From Prosthecobacter debontii (GTDB lineage: Bacteria; Verrucomicrobiota; Verrucomicrobiia; Verrucomicrobiales; Verrucomicrobiaceae), in assembly GCA_945869695.1 (NCBI GenBank), contig CAMBPV010000008.1, positions 1 to 51,644 of the forward strand: a stretch of 51,644 nucleotides of DNA. The letters are read 5' to 3'. Under the pieces are notes generated by a model, which saw only the letters and a list, made by a program, of their open reading frames with translations, was not told the DNA's origin and made no database searches. A program made the position numbers and the translations under genes. Shown piece after piece: positions 7,115-17,101 of the stretch (position 1 is the first letter of the stretch; each line of letters begins with the position of its first letter).

Positions 7115-8920
7115 ATGCCCCGGATCCCGGAAGAAACCATTCAGCAAGTGCTCGCGGCCACAGATATTGTGGACCTCGTGGGGCGCTCAGTGAAGCTGCG
7201 CCGGATGGGCTCGACATTTAGTGGCCTCTGTCCTTTTCACAATGAGAAGTCGCCATCGTTTTATGTTTACCCTTCGAACGCCAGCTATCACTGCTTCGGC
7301 TGCGGGGCGGGTGGCACGGCCATCCGGTTTCTCATGGAGCATGATGGGATGGGGTTTGTGGAGGCTGTCAAACGCCTTGGGGACGCTGCTGGCATCCGAA
7401 TCGAGGAGGAAGTCTGGGACGCTCAGGCCGAAGAGTCCGCTAAAGTCAGAGCAGCCCTGCTTCGAGTGCACAAGGAGGTGACCGAGTGGTATCACCTGCT
7501 CCTGACCCGCCACGCCTGCGGAGACGCAGCACGGGCCTACCTCAAATCACGAGGCATGAACTCAGATCTGGCCAAGCGTTGGCAGCTCGGTTATGCCCCA
7601 CCCTCGGGTGATGCCCTGCGGGAATGGGCGGCTGATCACGATATCTCGGAAGGCCTTTTGATCGATTCGGGCATCATGGCGGCGGGTGATCCTGAATCAG
7701 ACCGTCCCGGCACTTACCCCCGATTCCGTCACCGATTGATGTTCCCCATCCGGAACGATAACGGCGAGGTGATCGCATTCAGTGGGCGACTTCTCGAGGC
7801 CAATGCCAAGGCGGCTAAATACCTCAATTCATCCGAGACTCCCCTTTTCACCAAGAGCCGGGTTCTCTTCGGCTTCGATCGCTCAAAACGCCCCATTTCC
7901 AAAGCAGGCCAGGCATTGATCGTGGAAGGTCAGATCGACATGATCACGGTCTTCGAGGCCGGATTTGAAAATGTAGTGGCCTCACAGGGCACTGCTTTCA
8001 CGGAGCTTCATGCCAAGCTGCTCAAACGACACGCCGACGAAGTGCTCCTTTGTTTCGACTCTGACAATGCCGGTTTCAAAGCGGCAGAGAAAGCTTTCCA
8101 GATCCTCGCCCCCACAGGTTTGAACGTCAAAGTGGCCGCCATTCCAGCGGGAGAGGACCCGGATTCTTTGATTCGAAAACAAGGCAAAGAGGCCTTCTCC
8201 AGCCTATTGGGCAAAGCGGCTGATTTTATCGACTTTCAGATCGAGGCCTCAGGGAGTCGCCGAAATCTAACTGAGATGAGGGAGCGCGTTCGATTTGCCG
8301 AGGAGATGGCGGTCAACGTCCGGCTTTTTGAGAGCCCCGTGGCGCGGGAGGCGTCCATCCAACGGGTAGCCGTCCGGCTTAACTTACCTGAAGAGACTTT
8401 CCGCAGGCAAGTGATACGCGGAATGACCTCAGGGAACAAAGCGGGGTCGAGCATCAAAACGAATGCCAGTAGCGGTCATCAGCTCCTCGTTTCTCAGGAT
8501 AAAACGGCGACTCTGCTCTGCCGTCTCGTTCTCTCCTCGGCCGAGGTGGCGCAGTGGCTTCGAGCCAGCGGAAAGGAGTCACTGCTCCAAGATCTGCCGG
8601 GCACCGAGCTGCTGTCACTGGTCTGGCATTCCAAATTTGACCCGGCTGAACCCAGCTCTGTGAGCGCCTTCCTCTCCAGCCTCGAACCCGTCGAGGAGAA
8701 CGCCTTTGCCGAGATGTTAGCACAATCTGCACCTCCCGGGGGATTGGAGGAAGCCGCACACGCATTGGAAGCGATGGAGACGTCCCGTTTACAGACCCAG
8801 ATCTCGAGGGCTCAAACCCAGCTCAAGCAACCCGGCCTATCACCCGAAGCAGAAGGAAAAATCCACCAGCAGATCATTGCCTGGAGGAAAGAATACCTTG
8901 ACCGCCGCAAGCGTTCCTAG
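7115..8920 (+). CDS. dnaG: DNA primase DnaG
   Basis: Synthesises RNA primers at the replication fork. The product is 601 residues from ATG 7115; MPRIPEETIQQVLAATDIVD matches the usual DnaG N-terminus, so the upstream in-frame starts (for example 7037 and 7088) are rejected. The CHC2 zinc-binding domain has C39, H42, C60 and C63 (LCPFHNEKSPSF and HCFGCGAGG). The catalytic core follows, with Toprim glutamate E271 in LIVEGQIDMI and acidic FDSDNAG at 314-320. Many DnaG proteins have EGYMD at the first site, so EGQID is a mild variant. The remaining 200 residues would be the DnaB-interacting domain. dnaG followed directly by rpoD is a widely conserved arrangement. Confidence 0.96.
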   Translation: MPRIPEETIQQVLAATDIVDLVGRSVKLRRMGSTFSGLCPFHNEKSPSFYVYPSNASYHCFGCGAGGTAIRFLMEHDGMGFVEAVKRLGDAAGIRIEEEVWDAQAEESAKVRAALLRVHKEVTEWYHLLLTRHACGDAARAYLKSRGMNSDLAKRWQLGYAPPSGDALREWAADHDISEGLLIDSGIMAAGDPESDRPGTYPRFRHRLMFPIRNDNGEVIAFSGRLLEANAKAAKYLNSSETPLFTKSRVLFGFDRSKRPISKAGQALIVEGQIDMITVFEAGFENVVASQGTAFTELHAKLLKRHADEVLLCFDSDNAGFKAAEKAFQILAPTGLNVKVAAIPAGEDPDSLIRKQGKEAFSSLLGKAADFIDFQIEASGSRRNLTEMRERVRFAEEMAVNVRLFESPVAREASIQRVAVRLNLPEETFRRQVIRGMTSGNKAGSSIKTNASSGHQLLVSQDKTATLLCRLVLSSAEVAQWLRASGKESLLQDLPGTELLSLVWHSKFDPAEPSSVSAFLSSLEPVEENAFAEMLAQSAPPGGLEEAAHALEAMETSRLQTQISRAQTQLKQPGLSPEAEGKIHQQIIAWRKEYLDRRKRS

Positions 8921-8982
8921 GATACTCCCCCAGTCCTCTCTTATGAGGGGGGACCCTAATTAAATGGAAAATACGGGGCTGT

Positions 8983-10911
<1,929 letters not shown>

Positions 10912-10971
10912 TTTCTCTTTTTTAAAGAGGCGGGAAACTTTCTTCCCTCTCTGTGGTTGAACCCTTTTGTT

Positions 10972-11388
10972 ATGGAACCCCTCGAGCCAAATGATCCTCT
11001 CTGGAACCTTCTGGGCCGCTCGCGCCCGGTGGAGCCGCGGGGGAATTTTTGCCAGAACGTCCTGCGTGAGGCTCGTCAAACTCCTCAAGATGTTGGTTTT
11101 TGGGCTCGATTGAAAGCTTGGGCTCAGGGCTCCCCCTTTCTTCTGCCCCGCCTCGCGCTTGGTTCTGCCTGTGCGCTGCTTTTGGCCTTCGGTCTATCAA
11201 CTCAGTTCTCGCCCAGAGATCCAATTTCGATTGCATCGCCTCCTGCGCCTGCCCCTTCGAACGTCGAGGACATTCCCCTTCTCGGTGTGGAGACCCAACT
11301 CGAAAGCATGGATGAAGTCAGCGCCCTATTGGCATTGGAAGACACATCCTCTTTTTCCGATTCCGAGATTAACTTTCTGCTCTACTGA
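10972..11388 (+). CDS. Small single-pass membrane protein of unknown function
   Basis: A 138-residue product starting at ATG 10972; an in-frame TTG at 10957 is also possible. A polar N-terminal region of about 55 residues contains DPLWNLLGRSRPVEPRGNF. One membrane helix follows (LPRLALGSACALLLAFGL). The acidic C-terminal tail has ESMDEVSALLALEDTSSFSD and ends NFLLY. The layout of a cytoplasmic N-terminus, a single helix and a short outer tail recalls small anti-sigma-like proteins, but there is no zinc-finger HxxxCxxC motif, so that role is not supported. It follows rpoD by 60 bp, where two weak hairpins lie (10915-10929 and about 10932-10947). I do not recognise the family. Confidence 0.7.
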   Translation: MEPLEPNDPLWNLLGRSRPVEPRGNFCQNVLREARQTPQDVGFWARLKAWAQGSPFLLPRLALGSACALLLAFGLSTQFSPRDPISIASPPAPAPSNVEDIPLLGVETQLESMDEVSALLALEDTSSFSDSEINFLLY

Positions 11389-11404
11389 AGATCCTTCTCC
11401 AGGA

Positions 11405-12166
11405 TCACTCGCGCGGCCCGATGTAAAAGCTACCCCGGGAAATTTGGTGTACCCGGCGCAGAAGAAGCCAAGTGATTGCCATGGCGACCAATCCAAAGAC
11501 GATCATGGATGAACTGAATTTTGATGAAGGATCGAGAGAGGCCGGCGTCTCATTCGAGATCGAGGCAACTGGTTCAGGAATTGAATCGGCAGAAAATCCA
11601 GTTTGCCATCGGTGCTCAGGCTCCGAGCGACTGAGGGAGATACTCTTCGAGCTCTCTCCCTGCTCGATCTTGACGTCGATACGATCCAGATCACTCGCAG
11701 TTTTGAAGAGATCGAGACGGATGCCAACGTCTGCAATGAAGGGCTGCGCTGACTTCATGAAGGTCAACTCAACCCATCGCTGATCAAACTCGGCCAGCGG
11801 CACGCCCTTGCCCGATTGATCATCCGACCAATGGTGCTTCATGGGCTTGGGGAAGCCTAAATTAGTCTCACGCCCGTTGAGGGTGATTAGAACATGCCGC
11901 GAAAGATAATCCCGCAGCGCAACCTCTTGATTGACGACCTCCTGCCGACTGAGGAAGCCATTGTGATCAGAGTCAAGCACCAAGAATTTTTGGAGAGTCT
12001 GAAGACTAAACTTGAGCCGAAACTCAATGCGCTGAGGCTCAACTCTAACGTGAAATTGATTGACCTCCTCAGCCTGCACTTTTGTTGGCAAACCCACCGC
12101 AATACAGACGATCATCAACCACAGTATTTGCAGTGCAGAAATCAAGACTGAAAGGGGTCGAGTCAT
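11405..12166 (-). CDS. Exported, C-terminally anchored protein with one EF-hand loop
   Basis: 253 residues from ATG 12166; a TTG at 12202 would add 12 residues ahead of the signal peptide. Residues 3-32 are a signal sequence ending near VQA. A textbook 12-residue EF-hand loop lies at 65-76 (DSDHNGFLSRQE), with Asp, Asp, Asn and the terminal Glu in calcium-binding positions. The middle is beta-rich without a recognised domain, and a single membrane helix (about 223-242) is followed by a basic tail, so most of the protein should be periplasmic. The EF-hand followed by a beta domain resembles the extracytoplasmic part of HupE/UreJ-like proteins, but their multi-helix membrane domain is missing. 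The function is unknown. Confidence 0.75.
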   Translation of the reverse strand: MTRPLSVLISALQILWLMIVCIAVGLPTKVQAEEVNQFHVRVEPQRIEFRLKFSLQTLQKFLVLDSDHNGFLSRQEVVNQEVALRDYLSRHVLITLNGRETNLGFPKPMKHHWSDDQSGKGVPLAEFDQRWVELTFMKSAQPFIADVGIRLDLFKTASDLDRIDVKIEQGESSKSISLSRSEPEHRWQTGFSADSIPEPVASISNETPASLDPSSKFSSSMIVFGLVAMAITWLLLRRVHQISRGSFYIGPRE

Positions 12167-12202
12167 ATAATGCGAAAGGCGGCACCTACGATGAGTGGAC
12201 AA

Positions 12203-12389
12203 AAAAGAATAGCTTCAGGATAAACTCCCAGCCCTCACCGAGAGCTGTAAGCGAGCATAGCTCTGCGCCCTTGTCATGCTCGATCCTTCACAAAACCCGC
12301 GGGTCCAGTCCCTCAAGCACTCAAGCTCAAGTATTCAATCCGCCCCCTTTTCAGAATGAACCTGCAACCGAAAATGCCATCTGCTAGAA
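12203..12389. other. Intergenic region between divergent genes
   Basis: Part of a 360-bp gap without a convincing reading frame. The one structure seen is a 7-bp inverted repeat, CGAGCAT at 12252-12258 and ATGCTCG at 12276-12282, which competes with AGAGCT/AGCTCT around 12241-12264. The rightward part of the gap holds the promoter and leader described separately. Confidence 0.4.
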
Positions 12390-12416
12390 TTGACAGGTTT
12401 CAACCCTTGGCATAAT
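12390..12416 (+). promoter_or_regulatory. Candidate sigma-70 promoter of the RRM protein gene
   Basis: A perfect -35 TTGACA (12390-12395) is followed after 15 bp by CATAAT (12411-12416), five of six matches to the -10 box. The spacer is shorter than the ideal 17. Transcription would begin near 12423, leaving a leader of about 100 nt. Confidence 0.55.
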
Positions 12417-12493
12417 TTTGGGGCGCCGACATTGAAAAATGTCGTCCGGAAACTCGGTTTCCCGCCATGGAACCAGCTTCTGTTCACCCCAAA
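12417..12493 (+). promoter_or_regulatory. Structured leader of the RRM gene: stacked perfect hairpins
   Basis: Three helices can be drawn by eye. Hairpin A: CGACATT (12427-12433), tetraloop GAAA, AATGTCG (12438-12444); a 7-bp stem capped by a GNRA loop. Hairpin B: GGAAAC (12448-12453), triloop TCG, GTTTCC (12457-12462). A weaker GAAC/GTTC stem spans 12470-12485. An outer helix could close the set: TTTGGGG (12417-12423) with CCCCAAA (12487-12493). The predicted transcription start at about 12423 would cut off the 5-prime strand of this outer helix, so either that start is misplaced or only A and B form. The element ends 33 bp before the ATG at 12527. It is a candidate autoregulatory or cold-responsive leader; the function is not established. 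Confidence 0.5.
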
Positions 12494-12526
12494 TACCATG
12501 GCGATTAAATCCGTCCAAGTAACCCG

Positions 12527-12970
12527 ATGAACCTGTATGTGAGCAACCTCTCGTATCAAATGAGTGATACGGATCTTCAGTCAGCCTTTCAAGCCTTTGG
12601 CAGCGTGTCGAGTGCACGTGTCATCACCGACCGAGAGTCGGGTAGATCCCGAGGATTCGGGTTTGTGGAAATGCCGAATGATGCAGAGGCAACGGCGGCA
12701 ATCCAAGCGCTGAATGACCAAGCTCTCGATGGACGCCCGATTAAAGTGGTGGAAGCACGCCCGAAAGAAGAGCGCCCGCGTCGTGAATTTGGCGGGGGCG
12801 GTGGAGGAGGCGGCGGTCACAATCAAGGGGGAGGATATGGAGGCGGTGGCGGTGGCGGCAAACGATGGGATAGGGACCGCGGAGAACGCCGGGATCGCGG
12901 TGAGCGGGGAGAAAGAGGAGACCGCGGGGGCAAGGGTCACTACGGCGGTCGGGGCGGTGACTATGATTGA
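12527..12970 (+). CDS. RRM-type RNA-binding protein with Gly/Arg-rich tail
   Basis: A 147-residue cytoplasmic RNA-binding protein. One RRM fills residues 1-80: RNP2 is LYVSNL (3-8) and RNP1 is RGFGFVEM (about 42-49). From about residue 88 the chain is an RGG-like tail, with runs of nine and seven glycines and repeated GERGDRG-type units. This domain pair is that of bacterial glycine-rich RNA-binding proteins, related to cyanobacterial Rbp proteins that often respond to cold. No ribosome binding site is apparent. A long structured leader precedes it and an intrinsic terminator follows, so it appears to be a single-gene transcript. The RNA targets are unknown. Confidence 0.93.
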   Translation: MNLYVSNLSYQMSDTDLQSAFQAFGSVSSARVITDRESGRSRGFGFVEMPNDAEATAAIQALNDQALDGRPIKVVEARPKEERPRREFGGGGGGGGGHNQGGGYGGGGGGGKRWDRDRGERRDRGERGERGDRGGKGHYGGRGGDYD

Positions 12971-13009
12971 TTTGGACAACTCAACGAGGCAGAAAGCCTA
13001 AAATCCAGC

Positions 13010-13042
13010 AACGCGATCGTGAAAATGATCGCGTTTCTTTTT
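13010..13042 (+). terminator. Intrinsic terminator after the RRM gene
   Basis: AACGCGATC (13010-13018), 8-nt loop, GATCGCGTT (13027-13035), followed by TCTTTTT to 13042. The perfect 9-bp stem plus U-rich tail in the rightward direction is the best canonical intrinsic terminator in the window. Confidence 0.88.
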
Positions 13043-13083
13043 GAGCAGTGATCACTCCGCTCAATCAGCGCACCCAAACCGCG

Positions 13084-15645
13084 CTACTGAGCAACGGTAG
13101 GTTTGTAAGTCGGATACCTCTTTTCAAGCTGCTGGAGAAGATCCTCCGCTTTTTCTTTCTGCCCCGCACGATTCAGAGCACGAGCCGCTTTGTAGAGGGC
13201 TTCGGGAGTGATTTCGGGGTCTACAAACATCTGACTGGGGACGACATACTTTCCGGCCGATTCCATCCATTTAGTGACGGCCACGTCTTTTTGTCCCTGC
13301 CGATCAAGAGCATCTCCCTCCGCGTAAAAAATGTCACCCGACAGGATCAAGAGCTGAGCCTGGAGCTTTCCGTCTTTAACAATCTCGAGCGCCTCTTTGG
13401 CAATGGCATCCGCCTCGACAAATTTTTCAGCACCCAGCAACGCACGACTTTTGCTCAGCAAGGCCCTCGCCTTAGACCCCACATCCGGCGGATTAGCCAG
13501 CACGTTGTCGAGTGCTTTAATGGCGTAGTCCCAGTTTTTGAGTTCCAGCCAGGCACGACCAAGATGATCCCAGATCGCCGGAGTTGCACCCGCAGGATCC
13601 TCTTCCGTGGTGTAGGTCAGAAAACGCGCGCTCCGAGCATAGTCCTTCTTGTTGAAGAGGGAGATTCCCAGCCACCCGAGGACATTGGGAGGATTCGTTG
13701 CTTTTGGATTCGCATTTCGATACTCATCAATGGCTTTGGCCAAGGCGTCGGCATCCTGTTTCGCATAGTAGGACAAGACAATCATCGGACTGGCCTTATC
13801 GAGGTAAGTTTCTTTATCAGTGGCGACTGCTTTGCGAAGCGCGTCGATGGCCTTGTCGAAGGACTTGAGTTCGAAATAGCCGCGTCCGATCCCGTAATGG
13901 GCTTGAGCAATGGCTTTGCTGTCAGGAAACTTTTTCACCATCTCTTCAAAGGCTTCGATCATCTCCTTCACTTCACGGAGTTCGGTGTGGATCAGCCCGA
14001 GTTGGAGATAGGAAAGCTCTGCGGCGTCGCTGGACTCAAAATCCTTGGTCACACGCCTGAAATCAGTTTGAGCCTTGGGTAAGTCACGAACTTCCCGATA
14101 GGATAGCCCCCGCCGGGCGAGGGCCTTCCCCATGGACGCGTGTTTCGGGTGAGCCGTAATGAAACTTGAAAATGTGTTGATGGCGTCCTGATGCCTCCCC
14201 GACTCCGCCTCTGCCCAACCCTTATTGAATAATGAATCGGGCACGAGCTTCTCTGGCAATTTGCTAAACCGCACGTTCACAAAGGCCTCGGCCGCCTCCT
14301 GATACTTCTGCTTGTTGAAATAAGAGTCCGCGAGAATCAGCCGCGCGAGGTTTACGAACTCATGTTCGCTCCGCTTCTTCTCATGCCGATCCAAAAACTG
14401 CTGAGCAAACTCGGGCAGATCCTTCTCTCCCAAAAGATAGAAGCAATATAGCTTCCAATAGCCAGCTTCATAAGCTTGGTCTGTCTGTGGGTGATACTGC
14501 TCAATCAAAAGATAAACATCGACAGCCCGTGCATAATTTTTCCTCAAGCGGTGGGCATGGCCCACAAGCAGAAGCATCTTGGGCCGCAAATCACCCGGGG
14601 GAAGCACGGAAGAGTTCCGGTTGTAGATATCGATGACCGCGTTGTAATCCTTTTTGAAGAAAAGGGCCTGAACGGTCCCCACCAGCGCAACCCCGCGATT
14701 CTCAGGTGAAGTTTGGGTCAGTTTCAGAGCCTCTTCGAAATGCTTGATTGCATCATCGGGCTTTCCTGTTTCTGCCTCCAACACCCCAGCCTTCACCAAT
14801 GAGTCCGAGAGAATGAGTGGATCCTTGCTCGCCTCGAGCAGACTCAGGAACATTTTCAAAGCTTCATCTTTTTTGTCTTCACTCAATAAAGCAGTGGCCA
14901 AGCTCAGCAGGGCTGACTCCCGATACGGATTCTCCGTTTTGATGTCGGCCACGCTCCGGAGCGCGATCATCATGTTCTTCCTGTCCCCGAGCCCCTGATA
15001 GGCACGGCTCTTGTTGTAAATGGCCGCTAACTTGACGGGCAGGAAAGGAGTGCGCGCCTCACAGAAAGCAAAATTCTTGGCTGAACTGAGATACTTTTCT
15101 TTCGCTAGGTTGGAGTCAGTCGGAGCCTGAATTGCCTCATTGTAACGCATGGCCCCGAGGCGGTAGGCGGCAGAAGGAGCCCCCTCACTTGATGGATAGC
15201 GATTGACCACTTCCAGGTAGTATTTCTCTGAATCAGCCACCTGATTGAGATTCACGTAGCTCTCTCCGAGGCGAAAAAGACACAGGGGAACATGTCTCCC
15301 CGTCGGAAAACGCTGAAGATACTGACCAAAAGATTGGGTGGCCAAAGCATGCTCCTTCCGCTCATAAAGCAGCGACGCGTAATCGAAAAGGTCCTCGTCG
15401 GGCCCCGTTGGTTTCGGGGGAGCGGGCCTATCTTCTACTACGGCCGCACGGGGCGCTGATCCGCCTGGTTGAACAGGAACAGCACGGGGAACGCTGGACT
15501 CTTCATTTTCGGGGACCGGGACAGCGCGAGGCGCCTGCTGGGATTGAACGAGGCTAATGACACTGAAAAATCCGCACGCGGTCAAGCCTAGGAAACCTCG
15601 CCCAATCAAACCTGCCCGAAGGCTTTTTTTTACACCTGACTTCAT
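13084..15645 (-). CDS. Large exported tetratricopeptide-repeat protein of an ExbBD operon
   Basis: 853 residues. A signal peptide (MKSGVKKSLRAGLIGRGFLG, then hydrophobic to about 35) leads to a Pro/Val-rich linker with PRAVPV-type repeats. The rest is almost wholly helical TPR units; recognisable ones include YLQRFPTGRHVPLCLFRLGE, KYYLEVVNRYPSSEGAPSAA, AQAHYGIGRGYFELKSFDKA and WDHLGRAWLELKNWDYAIKA. It is likely a periplasmic scaffold. It is the last gene of an exbB-exbD-TPR set, 8 bp after exbD, echoing the TolQ-TolR-CpoB layout in which a TPR protein links the energised complex to envelope work. The direct partner is unknown. A long rightward frame on the opposite strand (13048-14082) is a shadow. 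Confidence 0.88.
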   Translation of the reverse strand: MKSGVKKSLRAGLIGRGFLGLTACGFFSVISLVQSQQAPRAVPVPENEESSVPRAVPVQPGGSAPRAAVVEDRPAPPKPTGPDEDLFDYASLLYERKEHALATQSFGQYLQRFPTGRHVPLCLFRLGESYVNLNQVADSEKYYLEVVNRYPSSEGAPSAAYRLGAMRYNEAIQAPTDSNLAKEKYLSSAKNFAFCEARTPFLPVKLAAIYNKSRAYQGLGDRKNMMIALRSVADIKTENPYRESALLSLATALLSEDKKDEALKMFLSLLEASKDPLILSDSLVKAGVLEAETGKPDDAIKHFEEALKLTQTSPENRGVALVGTVQALFFKKDYNAVIDIYNRNSSVLPPGDLRPKMLLLVGHAHRLRKNYARAVDVYLLIEQYHPQTDQAYEAGYWKLYCFYLLGEKDLPEFAQQFLDRHEKKRSEHEFVNLARLILADSYFNKQKYQEAAEAFVNVRFSKLPEKLVPDSLFNKGWAEAESGRHQDAINTFSSFITAHPKHASMGKALARRGLSYREVRDLPKAQTDFRRVTKDFESSDAAELSYLQLGLIHTELREVKEMIEAFEEMVKKFPDSKAIAQAHYGIGRGYFELKSFDKAIDALRKAVATDKETYLDKASPMIVLSYYAKQDADALAKAIDEYRNANPKATNPPNVLGWLGISLFNKKDYARSARFLTYTTEEDPAGATPAIWDHLGRAWLELKNWDYAIKALDNVLANPPDVGSKARALLSKSRALLGAEKFVEADAIAKEALEIVKDGKLQAQLLILSGDIFYAEGDALDRQGQKDVAVTKWMESAGKYVVPSQMFVDPEITPEALYKAARALNRAGQKEKAEDLLQQLEKRYPTYKPTVAQ

Positions 15646-15653
15646 CTCTCGAG

Positions 15654-16085
15654 TTACTGGGGCGGAGCTTTTTCTGGGGCTTTCGTCGCAAATGCAACAT
15701 TCCAGATCCCTGCCTTTTGGCAGGCATCCATCACGTTGACGATGAATTTGAAATCTGTTCCCTCATCCCCTCGGATGATCACGGCCTGATCTTTGAACAC
15801 TGACACGATGTTCTTCAACTTCACCAAAAGGTCGTCGAGAGTTACATCCAGACCATTGACGACCAGGGTCCCTTCGGCCTTCACGTTCACGACGATCTCT
15901 CCCACCGAAGTGCGTGAGCGATCTTTTCCCTCATCAGCAGCAGGAACACTGATGTCCATTAATTGCTCATCACGCCCGAACTTGTATGAAACCGCGAAAA
16001 AGATGACCAGGAGCAAAAGCACATCCACGAGCGGTGCCAACTGCATGGGAACCGGATCGATGGTGGACTGTTTTCGAAAATTCAT
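15654..16085 (-). CDS. exbD: ExbD/TolR-family biopolymer transport protein
   Basis: 143 residues with one N-terminal membrane helix and a periplasmic domain. The helix PLVDVLLLLVIFFAVSY carries the conserved Asp (D21) that conducts protons in ExbD/TolR. The periplasmic part contains IVVNVKAEGTLVVNG and a VIIRGDEGTDFKFIVNVMDA segment, as expected for the fold. It is the proton-using partner of the ExbB-like protein 28 bp upstream and is followed 8 bp later by the TPR gene. No TonB homologue is in the window, so whether this set energises outer-membrane receptors or works as a Tol-like envelope machine is undecided. Confidence 0.92.
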   Translation of the reverse strand: MNFRKQSTIDPVPMQLAPLVDVLLLLVIFFAVSYKFGRDEQLMDISVPAADEGKDRSRTSVGEIVVNVKAEGTLVVNGLDVTLDDLLVKLKNIVSVFKDQAVIIRGDEGTDFKFIVNVMDACQKAGIWNVAFATKAPEKAPPQ

Positions 16086-16113
16086 GAGGGTTGCCGATCA
16101 GGGGTCGAATGGA

Positions 16114-16983
16114 TCACATGGCGGCGCCATCACTTTGACTGGGACGCGAGGCAGCTCGTGCGGCCCTCTTGTACTGAACGGCCAAAAGAGCCATCAAGTG
16201 AGTCGTAGCCGCCTCCATTTCTGAAATCAGACGGTTCACTTTCCCACGGAAGATGGAATAAAAAATCAGTGCGGGAACACCGATGATCAGCCCCGATGCG
16301 GTGCAAAGAAGTGCCTCAGACACCCCTTGGGCCAAGCCAAGCTGGTTTGAGCCACCGTACGCGGTGCCACCCACCTCACGGAAGGTCGTCATCATGCCAA
16401 ACGTCGTTCCCAGTAGACCCAACATCGGAGCCACTGAACCCACGTCCCCAAGATAAGCGATCCGAGAAAGCATAAGGCTCGACTGCCGATTCCCCTCGGC
16501 TTCTGTCACTTCTTTGACCTCCTCAAAGCTCGCTGCAGGATTTCGGGTGGCAAAATCGAGCGTCTTGGCGGTGATGCGGGCGATGGATTCGTTCCGTCGA
16601 TTGCACACCGCCAGAAGACCAAGGTAATCTTGCTTCCGGATCAATGCGTCAGCCGAGTTCATGAAGGCATCACTAACAACCGTACCCTGACGGATGGTGA
16701 AGGAGTAAAGAAGGATGAGAAAAATAGCCACCATCGATAGTCCGAGCAGCGGATATCCCATGACTCCTGTGCGCTCGAGGTAATTGCTAAAGGTCACCGG
16801 CTCTCCAAATCCCCCGGCGGGTTCGGCCTGAGGAGCCACAGCACTCGGGTATGTGACCTTTACCCCAGGGGCCGCCCCCACCGCCGCTGGAGAAGCCGCC
16901 GGTTGCTGAGCCCCCAAGTGAAAGGGCGCAAGAAGGGCGCACACCACCGCAAGACTCAGGAATATGAAGAACTGTCGAGACAT
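16114..16983 (-). CDS. exbB: ExbB/TolQ-family proton channel protein
   Basis: 289 residues from ATG 16983; the in-frame TTG at 17004 would only add residues ahead of the signal peptide. A cleavable-looking signal sequence (to about residue 26) and an Ala/Pro-rich periplasmic stretch precede three membrane helices: YPLLGLSMVAIFLILLYSF, VGSVAPMLGLLGTTFGMM and ALLCTASGLIIGVPALIFY. The last two form the MotA/TolQ/ExbB channel domain. The N-terminal extension resembles extended ExbB forms of other Gram-negative phyla. It is the first gene of the exbB-exbD-TPR operon and diverges from uvrC. Confidence 0.93.
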   Translation of the reverse strand: MSRQFFIFLSLAVVCALLAPFHLGAQQPAASPAAVGAAPGVKVTYPSAVAPQAEPAGGFGEPVTFSNYLERTGVMGYPLLGLSMVAIFLILLYSFTIRQGTVVSDAFMNSADALIRKQDYLGLLAVCNRRNESIARITAKTLDFATRNPAASFEEVKEVTEAEGNRQSSLMLSRIAYLGDVGSVAPMLGLLGTTFGMMTTFREVGGTAYGGSNQLGLAQGVSEALLCTASGLIIGVPALIFYSIFRGKVNRLISEMEAATTHLMALLAVQYKRAARAASRPSQSDGAAM

Positions 16984-17101
16984 TCCTGCCAACCTAGGCA
17001 CCAAAGGCTAGGTTGCAATCTCTAAGAGGTCTGAACTTTCATTTGCACACTCGACCCGACGCACGCTAACCGTGGCTGCATCAGCTAAAGGATCCCAGAC
17101 C

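Noticed and set aside
8921-8982. Hairpin between dnaG and rpoD as a terminator
   Set aside because: Only a 4-bp CCTC/GAGG stem with poor flanking pairs; too weak to call.
12780-12960. GGC/GGT-rich tract as a tandem-repeat element
   Set aside because: It encodes the glycine/arginine-rich tail of the RRM protein in frame, so codon repetition explains it.
13048-14082. 344-codon rightward open frame
   Set aside because: It lies wholly antisense to the TPR gene, whose repeats explain the sequence; the translated product shows no domain and merely reflects codon bias of the real gene.
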